Source of the DNA: Chitinophaga pinensis
Lineage (GTDB): Bacteria > Pseudomonadota > Gammaproteobacteria > Burkholderiales > SG8-41
DNA length: 49,876 nucleotides
Assembly: GCA_943329075.2 (NCBI GenBank)
Contig: CALQCM020000032.1
Coordinates: 1-49,876 of the forward strand
Direction: 5' to 3'
Within the stretch, counting starts at the first letter, position 1; each line of letters opens with the position of its first letter. The position numbers and the translations under genes were made by a program. This document shows positions 16,551-24,798 of this stretch, one piece after another. The notes beneath the pieces are model-generated. The model did not search any database. It saw only the letters and a program-made list of their open reading frames with translations, and was not told the DNA's origin.

Positions 16551-16885
16551 GAAAACACGCCTAATACCGCGCGCATGCCGGCGAGTGCCAGCGCGATGCC
16601 GACCAGCAAAGTCAGCGCGTCGAGCGCGCTACCGCGCCACCCAAAGGTTTCGGCGACGACGGTACGCAAACCAATCGGCGCGTGCACGGCGACCGCAAAC
16701 ACGAACAGCGTATAAAACGCGAACCAACCGTAGTTGCCGTGCGTGCGACCGAGAATTTCTGCTGCAGAGAGCCCGCCGCGCACCGCGTAGATCATGGTCG
16801 CCAGATGCACGACGACGCACAGCGCGAGCACGGCGGCACTCACGCGTTGCGCCAGCCACAACAGCGCCTGCGCGCGCGCCTTCAC
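16547..16885 (-). CDS. SDH-like membrane anchor, second subunit
   Basis: A 112-residue protein with three hydrophobic segments. QRVSAAVLALCVVVHLATMIY (13-33) and AVHAPIGLR carry His residues at positions suited to heme b or quinone contact, as in succinate dehydrogenase anchors. It lies 32 bases after the iron-sulfur gene and overlaps the next anchor by four bases. With both anchors present the complex is likely to exchange electrons with the quinone pool. Which anchor equals SdhC or SdhD is not certain, so no symbol is given. Confidence 0.8.
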   Translation of the reverse strand: MKARAQALLWLAQRVSAAVLALCVVVHLATMIYAVRGGLSAAEILGRTHGNYGWFAFYTLFVFAVAVHAPIGLRTVVAETFGWRGSALDALTLLVGIALALAGMRAVLGVFS

Positions 16886-16917
16886 GCCAAGCCCCGCGGG
16901 AAGCAGGGTTGATGCAC

Positions 16918-17631
16918 CTAGATTTCCCCATCGAGCGCGGCCGCCGCGGCGGCGCGCTTGAGTCCGGCAATACCGATGGTCGGTGAAATCTGTTTCGGAC
17001 AGCGCTCACTGCAACTGGTGTGTGTATGGCAGGCATGGCAGCCGGCGTCACCGGCAACCGCGGCCAGCCGCTCGGCGTGCATGGTGTCGCGCACATCGTT
17101 GTGCAGCGTCCAGGCGCGGTTGAGCGCCGCGGGGCCGAGATAATCGGGATTCCATTGCACGACATCGCAGGCGCTGTAACAGGCGCCGCAGCCGATGCAT
17201 TCAATGCCGGCATCGACGTTGCGGCGTTGCGGTGAATCGGGCATCACCCTCGCGAAATCGTCATCGCGGGTGCGCGCACCGCTGAAGCGCCCGCGCGCCT
17301 TTGCCCACTTGTCGAAAAATTGTTCCATATTGGTGACCAGATCCTTGATCACCGGCAGGTTCGACAGCGGCGCGATTTGCAGTTTGCCATCGGCCGTCAC
17401 CTTCTCGACGTGGGTGCGGCAGGTCCAGCGCGCCTTGCCGTTGACATTCATCGCACAGGAACCGCAGACGCCAACGCGGCAGGCAAATCGATAGGACAGC
17501 GAGGGATCGATAACACGCTGGATGTAGGTAACGACATCGAGCACGGTCTGGGCCTCAAGCCGCGGCACTTCGTACGCCTGGTAGCCTCCCGCGCCGGCGC
17601 TGCGCCAGACCGTGACTTTCAGGGAGGCCAT
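16918..17631 (-). CDS. SDH/fumarate reductase-like iron-sulfur subunit
   Basis: A 237-residue electron-transfer subunit of SdhB/FrdB type. An N-terminal plant-ferredoxin domain holds the 2Fe-2S ligands Cys51, Cys56, Cys59 and Cys71. The C-terminal bacterial-ferredoxin domain holds Cys145, Cys148, Cys151, Cys155, Cys201, Cys207 and Cys211. All eleven ligands needed for the 2Fe-2S, 4Fe-4S and 3Fe-4S clusters are present with FrdB-like spacing. The ATG at 17631 was chosen over the TTG at 17649 because it gives the usual N-terminus. The gene begins just after the second CACAGAG palindrome and precedes the anchors; its flavoprotein partner lies 3.4 kb further along. Confidence 0.92.
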   Translation of the reverse strand: MASLKVTVWRSAGAGGYQAYEVPRLEAQTVLDVVTYIQRVIDPSLSYRFACRVGVCGSCAMNVNGKARWTCRTHVEKVTADGKLQIAPLSNLPVIKDLVTNMEQFFDKWAKARGRFSGARTRDDDFARVMPDSPQRRNVDAGIECIGCGACYSACDVVQWNPDYLGPAALNRAWTLHNDVRDTMHAERLAAVAGDAGCHACHTHTSCSERCPKQISPTIGIAGLKRAAAAAALDGEI

Positions 17632-17653
17632 CAATAGCCGAAGAAGCAATTCA

Positions 17654-17720
17654 AGCCACAGAGGACACAGAGTTCACTTGATTGAAGTATCACTCTGTGT
17701 GCTCTGTGAACTCTGTGGCT
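17654..17720. repeat. CACAGAG-type palindrome, copy 2
   Basis: AGCCACAGAG at 17654-17663 pairs exactly with CTCTGTGGCT at 17711-17720, and further GACACAGAG and CTCTGTGTG blocks extend the arms imperfectly. The sequence family is the same as at 13516-13596. It lies between the lyase beta-subunit gene and the iron-sulfur gene, both on the minus strand. It is probably a dispersed palindromic repeat that also forms a transcript hairpin. Confidence 0.65.
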
Positions 17721-17732
17721 GGGCCGTTTGAT

Positions 17733-18902
17733 TTACGCGCTCTCGTACAAACGCGTCAACACGAACTCGCGGTGGCCCAGTGCCTCAGCTGCGGTCAGGC
17801 GACCATTGCAGGTGCGCAGCATAACTTCAAGCAGCTCGTCGCCGGTCTGGTCGAGATTTTTCTGGCGCTGCAGGAGACCCGAACAATCGTGATCGACGTG
17901 TTCCGACATGGTGCGTACGGTGCGCGGATTGGCGCACAGCTTGATCACCGGAATGATCGGATTGCCGATGACGTTGCCCTGGCCGGTCGGGAAGAAATGC
18001 ACGACATAACCCGAGGCCGCGCACAACGTCACCATCTCGGCGGCGGCGGACGACGAATCCATGAACCAGAGGCCCGGTTTGGTCGGCGCTTCGGCTTTGT
18101 CGAGACAGCCGACGACCTTGCACTTCTTGCCGATCTTCTGGATGTTGCCCAGCGCTTTTTCTTCGATCGTCGTCAGGCCGCCGGCGATGTTGCCCTTGGT
18201 CGGCTGCGAATCGGACAGATCGCTGGTCTTGTGACGCTCGACGACTTCCTGATAGCGGTCGAACATGGCCATGAACTGCTTGGCGACTTCGGGCGTGGCG
18301 CAACGCGCCGCGACGATGTGCTCGCCGCCGGTGATCTCGGTGGTTTCGCCGAACACCATCGTCACACCGAGCGGCTCAAGTTTGTCGAAGGCATTGCCGA
18401 CGGTCGGGTTGGCGCCGCAACCGGAGGTCGTGTCGGACTCACCGCACTTGGTCGACACCCACAGATCGCTGATCGGGCATTCGACGCGCTGCAGTTCGGA
18501 GGCCCACTGCACGTATTCCTTGGCAACTTTCGAGGCACGCATGATGGTGTCGTGATCGCCATGCAGTTCAATGCCGAAACCGACGACGGGCTTGCCGGTC
18601 TTGGCAATCGCTTTGACGATGTCCTGTGTCCACTGGTCTTCGATGCCGATCACCACCACGGCAGCTACGTTCGGATTGCAGCCGGTGCCGATCAGCGTCC
18701 TGAAATGCAGGTCAAGGTCGGCGCCGAATTGCAGGCGCCCGTACGGATGCGGGATCGCCATCGTGCCCTTGATGTTGTGGGCAACCGCTTCGCATGCGGC
18801 GTTCGACAGATCGTCCACCGGCAGGATGATGACGTGATTGCGCACGCCGACGCGGCCGTTTTCGCGGCGGTAGCCCCAGAAGGTCGAATTGCTGGAAATC
18901 AT
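17733..18902 (-). CDS. UxaA/SuyB-type lyase large subunit
   Basis: A 389-residue protein of the altronate/galactarate dehydratase large-subunit family. It opens with [21 protein letters not shown] and carries [30 protein letters not shown] and [11 protein letters not shown], all well conserved in this family. Length and the pairing with a separate small SAF-domain subunit fit (2R)-3-sulfolactate sulfo-lyase (SuyB), which splits sulfolactate to pyruvate and sulfite, as well as sugar-acid dehydratases of the same family. The small subunit lies 153 bases upstream. No sulfite exporter or sulfite dehydrogenase is seen nearby, which leaves the substrate open. Confidence 0.85.
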   Translation of the reverse strand: MISSNSTFWGYRRENGRVGVRNHVIILPVDDLSNAACEAVAHNIKGTMAIPHPYGRLQFGADLDLHFRTLIGTGCNPNVAAVVVIGIEDQWTQDIVKAIAKTGKPVVGFGIELHGDHDTIMRASKVAKEYVQWASELQRVECPISDLWVSTKCGESDTTSGCGANPTVGNAFDKLEPLGVTMVFGETTEITGGEHIVAARCATPEVAKQFMAMFDRYQEVVERHKTSDLSDSQPTKGNIAGGLTTIEEKALGNIQKIGKKCKVVGCLDKAEAPTKPGLWFMDSSSAAAEMVTLCAASGYVVHFFPTGQGNVIGNPIIPVIKLCANPRTVRTMSEHVDHDCSGLLQRQKNLDQTGDELLEVMLRTCNGRLTAAEALGHREFVLTRLYESA

Positions 18903-19055
18903 GATCTCTCCAAAATTTTAATTAGCACATCCGCGCATGTATTTCGTGTTCAGGCAAGAGGCGAACCTGCAAGAAAACCGGACTGGACATTTTGGTCCAT
19001 GCGGATTTTCGAGCGGGTAAGCAACGCCGCATGCACACGAATGACGCCGTCTGAA

Positions 19056-19337
19056 CTACCAGCGTTTGGTCTTGATGTTATGCACGTGAGCGTGCGCGCC
19101 GGCCTTGATGTCGGCTACAGATTTGCCGATGTCGACGCCGTACTTGATGATGGTGTCGCCGGACGTGATGTTTTTCAGCGCCAGCTTGTGGCCGATCGGA
19201 ATGTCCTGCTCGGCCTTCAGCGCAATGGTGCGGTCTTCGTCCATGATCCAGCCGGTCAGATCCTGACCCGCCTTCACGCCCTCCACCACGACCACCGCGA
19301 CCGTGTCTTTGGGGTCATGCAATACGAAATGAATCAT
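19056..19337 (-). CDS. UxaA/SuyA-type lyase small subunit (SAF domain)
   Basis: A 93-residue SAF-domain protein, the partner of the large lyase subunit. The core VVVVEGVKAGQDLTG, ALKAEQDIPIGHKLAL and DTIIKYGVDIG, ending in AHVHNIKTKRW, is the usual small-subunit pattern of altronate dehydratase and sulfolactate lyase. The ATG at 19337 was chosen because AGGAG lies a few bases upstream and a longer reading frame to 19460 has no family match. It is the first gene of the minus-strand array, so the promoter should lie within 19338-19475 unless reading continues from the gene upstream. Inference of sulfolactate as substrate is tentative. Confidence 0.85.
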   Translation of the reverse strand: MIHFVLHDPKDTVAVVVVEGVKAGQDLTGWIMDEDRTIALKAEQDIPIGHKLALKNITSGDTIIKYGVDIGKSVADIKAGAHAHVHNIKTKRW

Positions 19338-19475
19338 GACAACTCCTGATTGAAACCTGGTGGAATCCCCATTGTTTTGAGGGGGAAATCTGCGGGATAC
19401 AACAGCGGTCGATACTACACGGCACCCGAAACGTGCGTCAACCCGGTTTGCGCCAGGCACAGTGCACGCAATCGC

Positions 19476-21176
19476 CTACAACTTCTGCATTTCGCGGCGC
19501 ACCGTTTCGAGCTTTTCCGGATCCCTGATGTTCTTCAGCAGCCAGTTGAATTGCGTGCGCGCATCGTCCTTGAAGCCGGCGCGCCCGAGGTTGGCGCCGG
19601 CGGCGATGCGCGCATTGACCGCCAGCACATCGGGCACCCGCGCATCAAGCATTAAGGCCACCTCGAGAAATTGATCGGCAGCACGCGGGAAATCGTAGTT
19701 GGCCTCGGCGATGCGTGCGATTCCGTACAGAATATCACGCCGCTCGCGCAGGGCCGCCAGCGGCAGCAACGCGCGATAAAGTTCGTCGCCGGTTTTATAG
19801 TGGCCGGCGTCCTGCAATTCCACCACCACCGCAATGGCGCGCCGCGTCATTTCGGGCGACAGGGTTTTCTTGTCAACCATCAGCGCGCGAAGCGCATCGG
19901 CACCCGCAGTGGCGGCGCCCGCGCGCACCAGTGATTGCGCCAGCCGCAGGCTCCATTCCTCGGCGTCAAGTTCCGGCGGAGCGCCCAGCCCGATCCAGAA
20001 ACGCGCGGCATCTTCCTGCAGGTTGTTTTCCGCCGCCATGGCGCCGAGCAGAAAGCGCGCCTGCGGATCAAGCTGGGATGTGGGAAAACGCACGGTGTCG
20101 GCGAACAGGCGCACGGCGGTCAGCGGCAATTTTGAACTTTGCAGAGAATAGGCCAGTTGCAATTGAGCGCTCTGCCGGGTTGCGCGCACCTTGCTGTTCA
20201 GCGCGAGATAAGCAAAAAAAGCGCGGCCGGTGGTCGGACTGGTGGCGGCGCGGCGTGCACCGAAGTCCGACCAGTTGGCTTCGTCACCAACCAGCAGCTG
20301 CTCCTGATTGGCAAGCTCCTGTGCGGCTGCGGCATAGGCTTTCCATACTTCACCGGCAAGCGCAACCACGCGCTCGGGCGATTTTCCGGCGGCAAGCTGG
20401 AGCAGGTTTTCCATCGCCTCGACGTGCAATATGGAATTGCGCTGTGCCGCCGCGGCGTATTGCAGCACCACCCAATACGCGACCGCGGTCGCGTTTCTGG
20501 CCAAACCCGCGCGCGCTTGCGCGATCGCTACATCCGGCGACACCAGATTCGTCTGCAGCCGCAGCAGCAATTTGACCGGGCTGGCGTCGTCAAGCTGGGA
20601 AAACCAGTTGACCGCCTCCCTGTCGAGCCCGCCGGCAAGCAAAGCATCGACGAAACGCGCCGCGGTCTCGCGATCGAGCGGTTTGTAATCCTGCTGGTAG
20701 CGCAGCATCAGCGCATAAGCCTCGCGCGGTTTGTCTTCGGCGAGATAGGTTTCGATGACCAGCAAACGGGCCTGGCGCAGTTCCTCGGCGGTCGTTTCGT
20801 TCTGCCACAACAGCCTGGTCAGCAAATCGCGCGCAGCGCTCCCCTGCGCAACGGCGATCGCGGCGCGCGCGCCCTGCATCAGACAGAAACGCGCCACGCT
20901 TTGCGGCGCGGCGGACGGCAAGGCGGCGATCCGCTTGGCCAGTTCCTGATGCCGGTTGAGCCGGTACATCAGCGTACAGCGCAATTGTTCCCAGTCGCCC
21001 CAGCGCGGCGCGGAAACGGCCGCCGGCTGCTGCAGTTCGACGCGGGCGAGCGCCGTCTGCCAGGCGCCCGCCTCGGTAAAGCGTTGTGCGATTTCAAACG
21101 CATCGCTCACGCCCTGCGCGCGGGCACCGGACGACAACAACGACAGAATGAATAAAACGACTGGAATTAAGCGCAT
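19476..21176 (-). CDS. Predicted periplasmic helical-repeat protein
   Basis: A 566-residue protein not recognised as a named family. A signal peptide is clear (residues 1-20, hydrophobic core ending ARAQG). The rest is almost entirely alpha-helical with alanine- and leucine-rich helix pairs such as EAYALMLRYQQDY, DEWHDL-free alternating stretches and RAADQFLEVALMLDA, suggesting tetratricopeptide-like repeats that bind other proteins. It is likely exported and may be periplasmic. It follows the rplS terminator and has its own candidate promoter. It ends 138 bases before the small lyase subunit. No catalytic motif is visible. Confidence 0.75.
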   Translation of the reverse strand: MRLIPVVLFILSLLSSGARAQGVSDAFEIAQRFTEAGAWQTALARVELQQPAAVSAPRWGDWEQLRCTLMYRLNRHQELAKRIAALPSAAPQSVARFCLMQGARAAIAVAQGSAARDLLTRLLWQNETTAEELRQARLLVIETYLAEDKPREAYALMLRYQQDYKPLDRETAARFVDALLAGGLDREAVNWFSQLDDASPVKLLLRLQTNLVSPDVAIAQARAGLARNATAVAYWVVLQYAAAAQRNSILHVEAMENLLQLAAGKSPERVVALAGEVWKAYAAAAQELANQEQLLVGDEANWSDFGARRAATSPTTGRAFFAYLALNSKVRATRQSAQLQLAYSLQSSKLPLTAVRLFADTVRFPTSQLDPQARFLLGAMAAENNLQEDAARFWIGLGAPPELDAEEWSLRLAQSLVRAGAATAGADALRALMVDKKTLSPEMTRRAIAVVVELQDAGHYKTGDELYRALLPLAALRERRDILYGIARIAEANYDFPRAADQFLEVALMLDARVPDVLAVNARIAAGANLGRAGFKDDARTQFNWLLKNIRDPEKLETVRREMQKL

Positions 21177-21182
21177 CCGGCT

Positions 21183-21210
21183 ATTGTAGTTTCGTTGGCA
21201 GCGAAAACAA
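21183..21210 (-). promoter_or_regulatory. Candidate sigma-70 promoter of the helical-repeat gene
   Basis: On the minus strand TTGTTT (21210-21205) and TACAAT (21188-21183) are separated by 16 bases. It sits between the rplS terminator and the ATG at 21176. The predicted start of transcription would fall at or next to that ATG, implying a leaderless or nearly leaderless transcript. This is pattern matching only. Confidence 0.4.
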
Positions 21211-21227
21211 AAGTGCCGGCTGACAAT

Positions 21228-21256
21228 AAAAAAGGCGGCTTGCGCCGCCTTTTTTA
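21228..21256 (-). terminator. Intrinsic terminator of the rpsP-rplS operon
   Basis: GGCGGC (21234-21239) and GCCGCC (21244-21249) form a perfect GC stem around TTGC. The stem is flanked by A and T runs that extend pairing and give a U run on the minus transcript. It lies 28 bases after the rplS stop codon, which is the expected position. Confidence 0.85.
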
Positions 21257-21283
21257 GCTATGCCCGAAGCGTGCCAAATGCGA

Positions 21284-21700
21284 TTACTTGGCTTCGGCGG
21301 CCTGCTGCGGTTGTGCTTCGACCTGCGGCAGAATCTCGCGCGAGACATGCTCAAGACGCTCTTTGATGCGCGCGGCTTTGCCCGAACGCTGGCGCAGGTA
21401 ATAAAGCTTGGCGCGGCGCACGTCGCCCTTACGCTTGACTTCCACCGAGGCAATCAGCGGCGAGTAGCTCTGAAAAGTACGCTCGACACCTTCGCCCGAG
21501 GACATTTTGCGCACCGTAAAGGCCGAATTGAGTCCGCGATTGCGCTTGGCAATCACAACACCCTCAAAGGCCTGCACGCGCTTGCGGTCACCTTCGACCA
21601 CGTTGACGTTGACGACGACGGTGTCGCCGGTTTTGAAATCGGGAATCTTCTTGGCGAGACGCGCGACTTCTTCTTTTTCCAGCTGCTGGATTACATCCAT
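21284..21700 (-). CDS. rplS: 50S ribosomal protein L19
   Basis: A large-subunit ribosomal protein at the 30S-50S interface, 138 residues. [33 protein letters not shown] and [16 protein letters not shown] are hallmark segments. The ATG at 21700 is chosen because GGAG lies seven bases upstream. A GTG two codons earlier (21706) would have its ribosome-binding site too close. The start lies three bases beyond the trmD stop. It is the last gene of the rpsP-rimM-trmD-rplS operon, followed by an intrinsic terminator. The C-terminus has an Ala/Gln-rich tail ([11 protein letters not shown]). Confidence 0.97.
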   Translation of the reverse strand: MDVIQQLEKEEVARLAKKIPDFKTGDTVVVNVNVVEGDRKRVQAFEGVVIAKRNRGLNSAFTVRKMSSGEGVERTFQSYSPLIASVEVKRKGDVRRAKLYYLRQRSGKAARIKERLEHVSREILPQVEAQPQQAAEAK

Positions 21701-21702
21701 GA

Positions 21703-22461
21703 TCACACTCCACTCAATTCCTGCTTGAATTCTTCGAGCAAACCGCGCTCGTCCACGCTCAACCCGCGCTGTTCCAACAACTCCGGCCTTCTCTGCCAGG
21801 TGCGTCCCAACGCCTGCTTCAAGCGCCAGCGTTCAATATCGGCATGGTTGCCCGACATCAACACCAGCGGCACTGCCATTCCTTCATACTGCTCGGGCCG
21901 CGTGTACTGCGGGCAATCGAGCAACCCGTCCACAAACGACTCCTGCGTTGCCGACTGGGCGTCGCCCAGTGCGCCGGGCAACTGCCGCACGATGCAATCA
22001 ATCAACACCATTGCCGCCAGTTCGCCACCCGACAACACATAATCCCCGATCGACACTTCGTCATCGACGATCCGCGCAATCGCGCGCTCGTCAACGCCTT
22101 CGTAACGACCCGCCAGCAGCACCAATCCCTCTTCTGCCGACAATTCCATCACCAGCGCATGGTTCAACGGCCGGCCCTGCGGCGACATATAGATCACGCG
22201 CGGTTTCTTCACGCCCGTGCTCGCCTGTCGCTGCCGCGCCGCCGATACTGCGCGGTCCAGCGGCTCCGCCATCATCACCATGCCCGGACCACCGCCATAC
22301 GGCCGGTCGTCCACGGTGCGGTAGGCGTTGCGCGCAAAATCACGCGGGTTCCACGCTACCAGACCGAAAATCCCGCGGTCACGCGCCCGGCCTGTGATTC
22401 CGGCCTCGGTCACCGCCTCGAACATCGGCGGAAACAGCGTTACCACGTCAAACTGAAGCAT
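21703..22461 (-). CDS. trmD: tRNA (guanine-37-N1)-methyltransferase
   Basis: Methylates G37 of tRNAs that read CNN codons, preventing frameshifts; 252 residues, a SPOUT-fold homodimer. Landmarks are the N-terminal [30 protein letters not shown], and the knot region with [25 protein letters not shown] and [19 protein letters not shown]. Its start codon overlaps the rimM stop as TGATG, so translation is coupled. Position and order match the universal proteobacterial operon. Confidence 0.97.
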   Translation of the reverse strand: MLQFDVVTLFPPMFEAVTEAGITGRARDRGIFGLVAWNPRDFARNAYRTVDDRPYGGGPGMVMMAEPLDRAVSAARQRQASTGVKKPRVIYMSPQGRPLNHALVMELSAEEGLVLLAGRYEGVDERAIARIVDDEVSIGDYVLSGGELAAMVLIDCIVRQLPGALGDAQSATQESFVDGLLDCPQYTRPEQYEGMAVPLVLMSGNHADIERWRLKQALGRTWQRRPELLEQRGLSVDERGLLEEFKQELSGV

Positions 22462-23027
22462 CAGTAATCCTCGCCCCAGTCCACTACTATCCTGCCCGAC
22501 TTGAGATCAACCTCTTTGATCACATCGGCAATAAACGGAATCAGCGTTTCATCACTGCCCGCCTCACCCGCCACCACCAGCACATCGTTCGCCCCGGTCT
22601 GCAAAATCCGCGCAACCCGCCCGAACACATGCTGTTCGATATTCACAACGCCAAGGCCGATCAAATCAGCCCAGTAAAACTCGCCTTCATCCGCCACCGG
22701 CAGCTCGGCGCGCAGCACTGCAATATCCGAACCCCTCAACGCCGCCGCCGCTTCGCGATCAGCAACGCCTTCCAACTGCGCAACCAGAAAATTGCCCTGC
22801 AACTTGCTGGCGATTACACGCACCTCGCGCCAGTTGCCGTTGCGCCCGAGACGCCATACGGGGTAATCGCACAGACTTTCCGGATCATCGGTGAGCGTGT
22901 GGATTTTCATCCAACCCCTGACACCGAAGGGGACGGTCACCCGCCCCATCACCACCAGATCGTCAGGCAGCTTGCTTGGCGCCGAATTGCTTGACGAGGC
23001 GCGCTGCGGTGTCGCTGATTTGCGCAC
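22461..23027 (-). CDS. rimM: Ribosome maturation factor RimM
   Basis: A 16S rRNA processing factor that binds S19 during 30S assembly, with an N-terminal RimM domain ([18 protein letters not shown] and the following barrel) and a C-terminal PRC-barrel domain ([13 protein letters not shown] onward). The start is uncertain. The GTG at 23027 gives 188 residues and overlaps rpsP by 65 bases. GTG codons at 22955 and 22952 and an ATG at 22949 would give about 163 residues and begin just after the rpsP stop, but no ribosome-binding site is evident. The family usually has several residues before the VMG segment, which slightly favours a longer form. Confidence 0.9.
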   Translation of the reverse strand: MRKSATPQRASSSNSAPSKLPDDLVVMGRVTVPFGVRGWMKIHTLTDDPESLCDYPVWRLGRNGNWREVRVIASKLQGNFLVAQLEGVADREAAAALRGSDIAVLRAELPVADEGEFYWADLIGLGVVNIEQHVFGRVARILQTGANDVLVVAGEAGSDETLIPFIADVIKEVDLKSGRIVVDWGEDY

Positions 23028-23217
23028 CCTTGCTCTGCCAGTAAGTCAGTCGATCGGCCTGGTAACGGAACGATTCCTGACCTTCCGGCGCCTTCGGATT
23101 ATAAAAACCGATGCGCTCGATAAAACGGCCGTCGCGGGCGCGTTTGGAATCGGCCACTACCAGGTTAAAAAACGGACGCTTCTTGGCGCCGCCGCGTGCA
23201 AGTCTGATCACAACCAT
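22963..23217 (-). CDS. rpsP: 30S ribosomal protein S16
   Basis: A small-subunit ribosomal protein, 84 residues. The opening [20 protein letters not shown] and [12 protein letters not shown] are diagnostic, as is the [16 protein letters not shown] stretch. It leads the rpsP-rimM-trmD-rplS operon. A candidate promoter lies 33-62 bases upstream of the start codon. No unusual feature was noted. Confidence 0.97.
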   Translation of the reverse strand: MVVIRLARGGAKKRPFFNLVVADSKRARDGRFIERIGFYNPKAPEGQESFRYQADRLTYWQSKGAQISDTAARLVKQFGAKQAA

Positions 23218-23249
23218 GTTACCGACCCCGAAAATGCGGAAAGGGCGTG

Positions 23250-23279
23250 ATTTTACGCTATTTTTTGACGCCGACGCAA
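23250..23279 (-). promoter_or_regulatory. Candidate sigma-70 promoter of the rpsP operon
   Basis: On the minus strand TTGCGT (23279-23274) is followed after 18 bases by TAAAAT (23255-23250). An A-rich stretch fills much of the spacer. The position, about 30 bases before the rpsP start, suits a ribosomal-protein operon. It is a pattern match, not proven. Confidence 0.45.
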
Positions 23280-23386
23280 GGAGAAACCCACTTCCCTTTG
23301 GCGCGCAACCGGTCGCGCTAAAATCAAATCAACCCATTGTTAAAAAACAAAAAAACAGGAAAAACCACGATTACAAAGCAATTCCG

Positions 23387-24736
23387 TCAGCGCATGCCGG
23401 GAAACATCCCCTTCATGGATCGCATCATTTTGGCCATTCCGCCCTTCGCCATCATCTTCATCATTTTCTGGGTTTGCTCAAACTGTGCGAGCAGGCGGTT
23501 GACCTCCTGCACGCTGACGCCGGCACCGGCCGCGATGCGCCGTTTGCGCGATGCCTTCAACACCTCGGGCTTGCTGCGTTCGACCGCGGTCATCGCATTG
23601 ATGATGCCCTCGATGCGCCGCAATTGACGATCGTCCATCTGCGCGTTACCCGCAGCCTGCGCCAGTTGCCCCGGCAATTTATCCACCAGCGCGGCAACGC
23701 CGCCCATTTTTTTCATTTGACCGACCTGCTGCTTGAAGTCCTCCAGATCGAAGCCCTTGCCCGACTTCAGCTTGCGCGCGAATTTTTCCGCCTCATCGCG
23801 ATCGACCGAACGAGCGGCATCCTCGATCAGCGACAGCACGTCGCCCATGCCGAGGATGCGCGACGCCATGCGCTCCGGATGAAAGGCCTCGAGGCCGGCG
23901 AGCTTTTCGCCGACGCCGGCAAACTTGATCGGCACACCGGTCACCTGGCGCACCGACAGGGCGGCGCCGCCGCGCGCATCGCCGTCGAGTTTGGTCAGCA
24001 CCACCCCGGTCAGTGGCAATGCATCGGCGAACGCCTTGGCGACATTCACGGCGTCCTGGCCCTGCATGGCGTCGACGACGAACAGCGTTTCGATGGGTTT
24101 CAGCGCGGTGTGCAGTTCGCGGATTTCATTCATCATCGCCTCGTCGATGGCGAGCCGCCCCGCGGTATCGACGATCAGAACATCGTGGTAATGCTTGCGC
24201 GCGAAATCGATTGCCGCCAGCGCAATATCAGCGGGACGCTGCCCTGTTTCGGAGGGGAAAAAATCCACCTCGACCTGTGCCGCCAGCGTCTTCAACTGCT
24301 CGATGGCCGCCGGGCGGTAAACGTCGCAACTCACCACCAGCACTTTTTTCTTCTGCTGCTCGCGCAGCATTTTGGCCAGCTTGCCGCTCGAGGTGGTTTT
24401 GCCCGAACCCTGCAAACCGGCCATCAGGATCACCGCCGGCGGTGTGGTCGCCAGGTTGAGCCCGCTCGCCGCCTCGCCCATCAGCGCGACCAGTTCCCGG
24501 TGCACCACGCCGACCAGCGCCTGCCCCGGCGTCAGACTGCCGACAACGTCCTGACCGAGCGCGCGTTCGCGCACACGCGCAATAAAATCCCGCACCACCG
24601 GCAGCGCCACATCCGCCTCGAGCAGGGCTACCCGCACCTCGCGCAACGCGTCCTGAATGTTGGTCTCGGTCAGGCGTGCTTCGCCACGCAGGGTTTTGAC
24701 CACCTGCGAGAGGCGGCCGGTCAGATTTTCAAACAT
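23387..24736 (-). CDS. ffh: Signal recognition particle protein Ffh
   Basis: The GTPase subunit of the signal recognition particle, 449 residues from the ATG at 24736, which targets inner-membrane proteins with 4.5S RNA and FtsY. Domains run N (MFENLTGRLSQVVKTLRG), G (P-loop GLQGSGKTTSSGK, DTAGRL, TKLDGDARGG) and the methionine-rich M domain ending in MMRSMKGMFPGM. The upstream in-frame extension to 24895 lacks family similarity and is left out. It diverges from ypjD across 62 bases, the same neighbourhood as in many proteobacteria. Confidence 0.97.
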   Translation of the reverse strand: MFENLTGRLSQVVKTLRGEARLTETNIQDALREVRVALLEADVALPVVRDFIARVRERALGQDVVGSLTPGQALVGVVHRELVALMGEAASGLNLATTPPAVILMAGLQGSGKTTSSGKLAKMLREQQKKKVLVVSCDVYRPAAIEQLKTLAAQVEVDFFPSETGQRPADIALAAIDFARKHYHDVLIVDTAGRLAIDEAMMNEIRELHTALKPIETLFVVDAMQGQDAVNVAKAFADALPLTGVVLTKLDGDARGGAALSVRQVTGVPIKFAGVGEKLAGLEAFHPERMASRILGMGDVLSLIEDAARSVDRDEAEKFARKLKSGKGFDLEDFKQQVGQMKKMGGVAALVDKLPGQLAQAAGNAQMDDRQLRRIEGIINAMTAVERSKPEVLKASRKRRIAAGAGVSVQEVNRLLAQFEQTQKMMKMMAKGGMAKMMRSMKGMFPGMR

Positions 24737-24798
24737 GTTTGATCCCGTCTTTTTCGCGGTGGGTGCGCGGCGAATTCTCTGGTGTAAACTGCCGCAGG

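Noticed and set aside
11775..17631. The SDH-like genes as the housekeeping succinate dehydrogenase
   Set aside because: Gene order is scattered, receptors and hydratase genes are mixed in, and the FAD-linking His is replaced. A usual sdhCDAB operon is expected elsewhere, though this cannot be confirmed from the window.
17682..19349. A 555-codon plus-strand open frame opposite the lyase genes
   Set aside because: It spans two well-supported minus-strand genes and a palindrome and has no recognisable domain. Long antisense frames are expected at this GC content.
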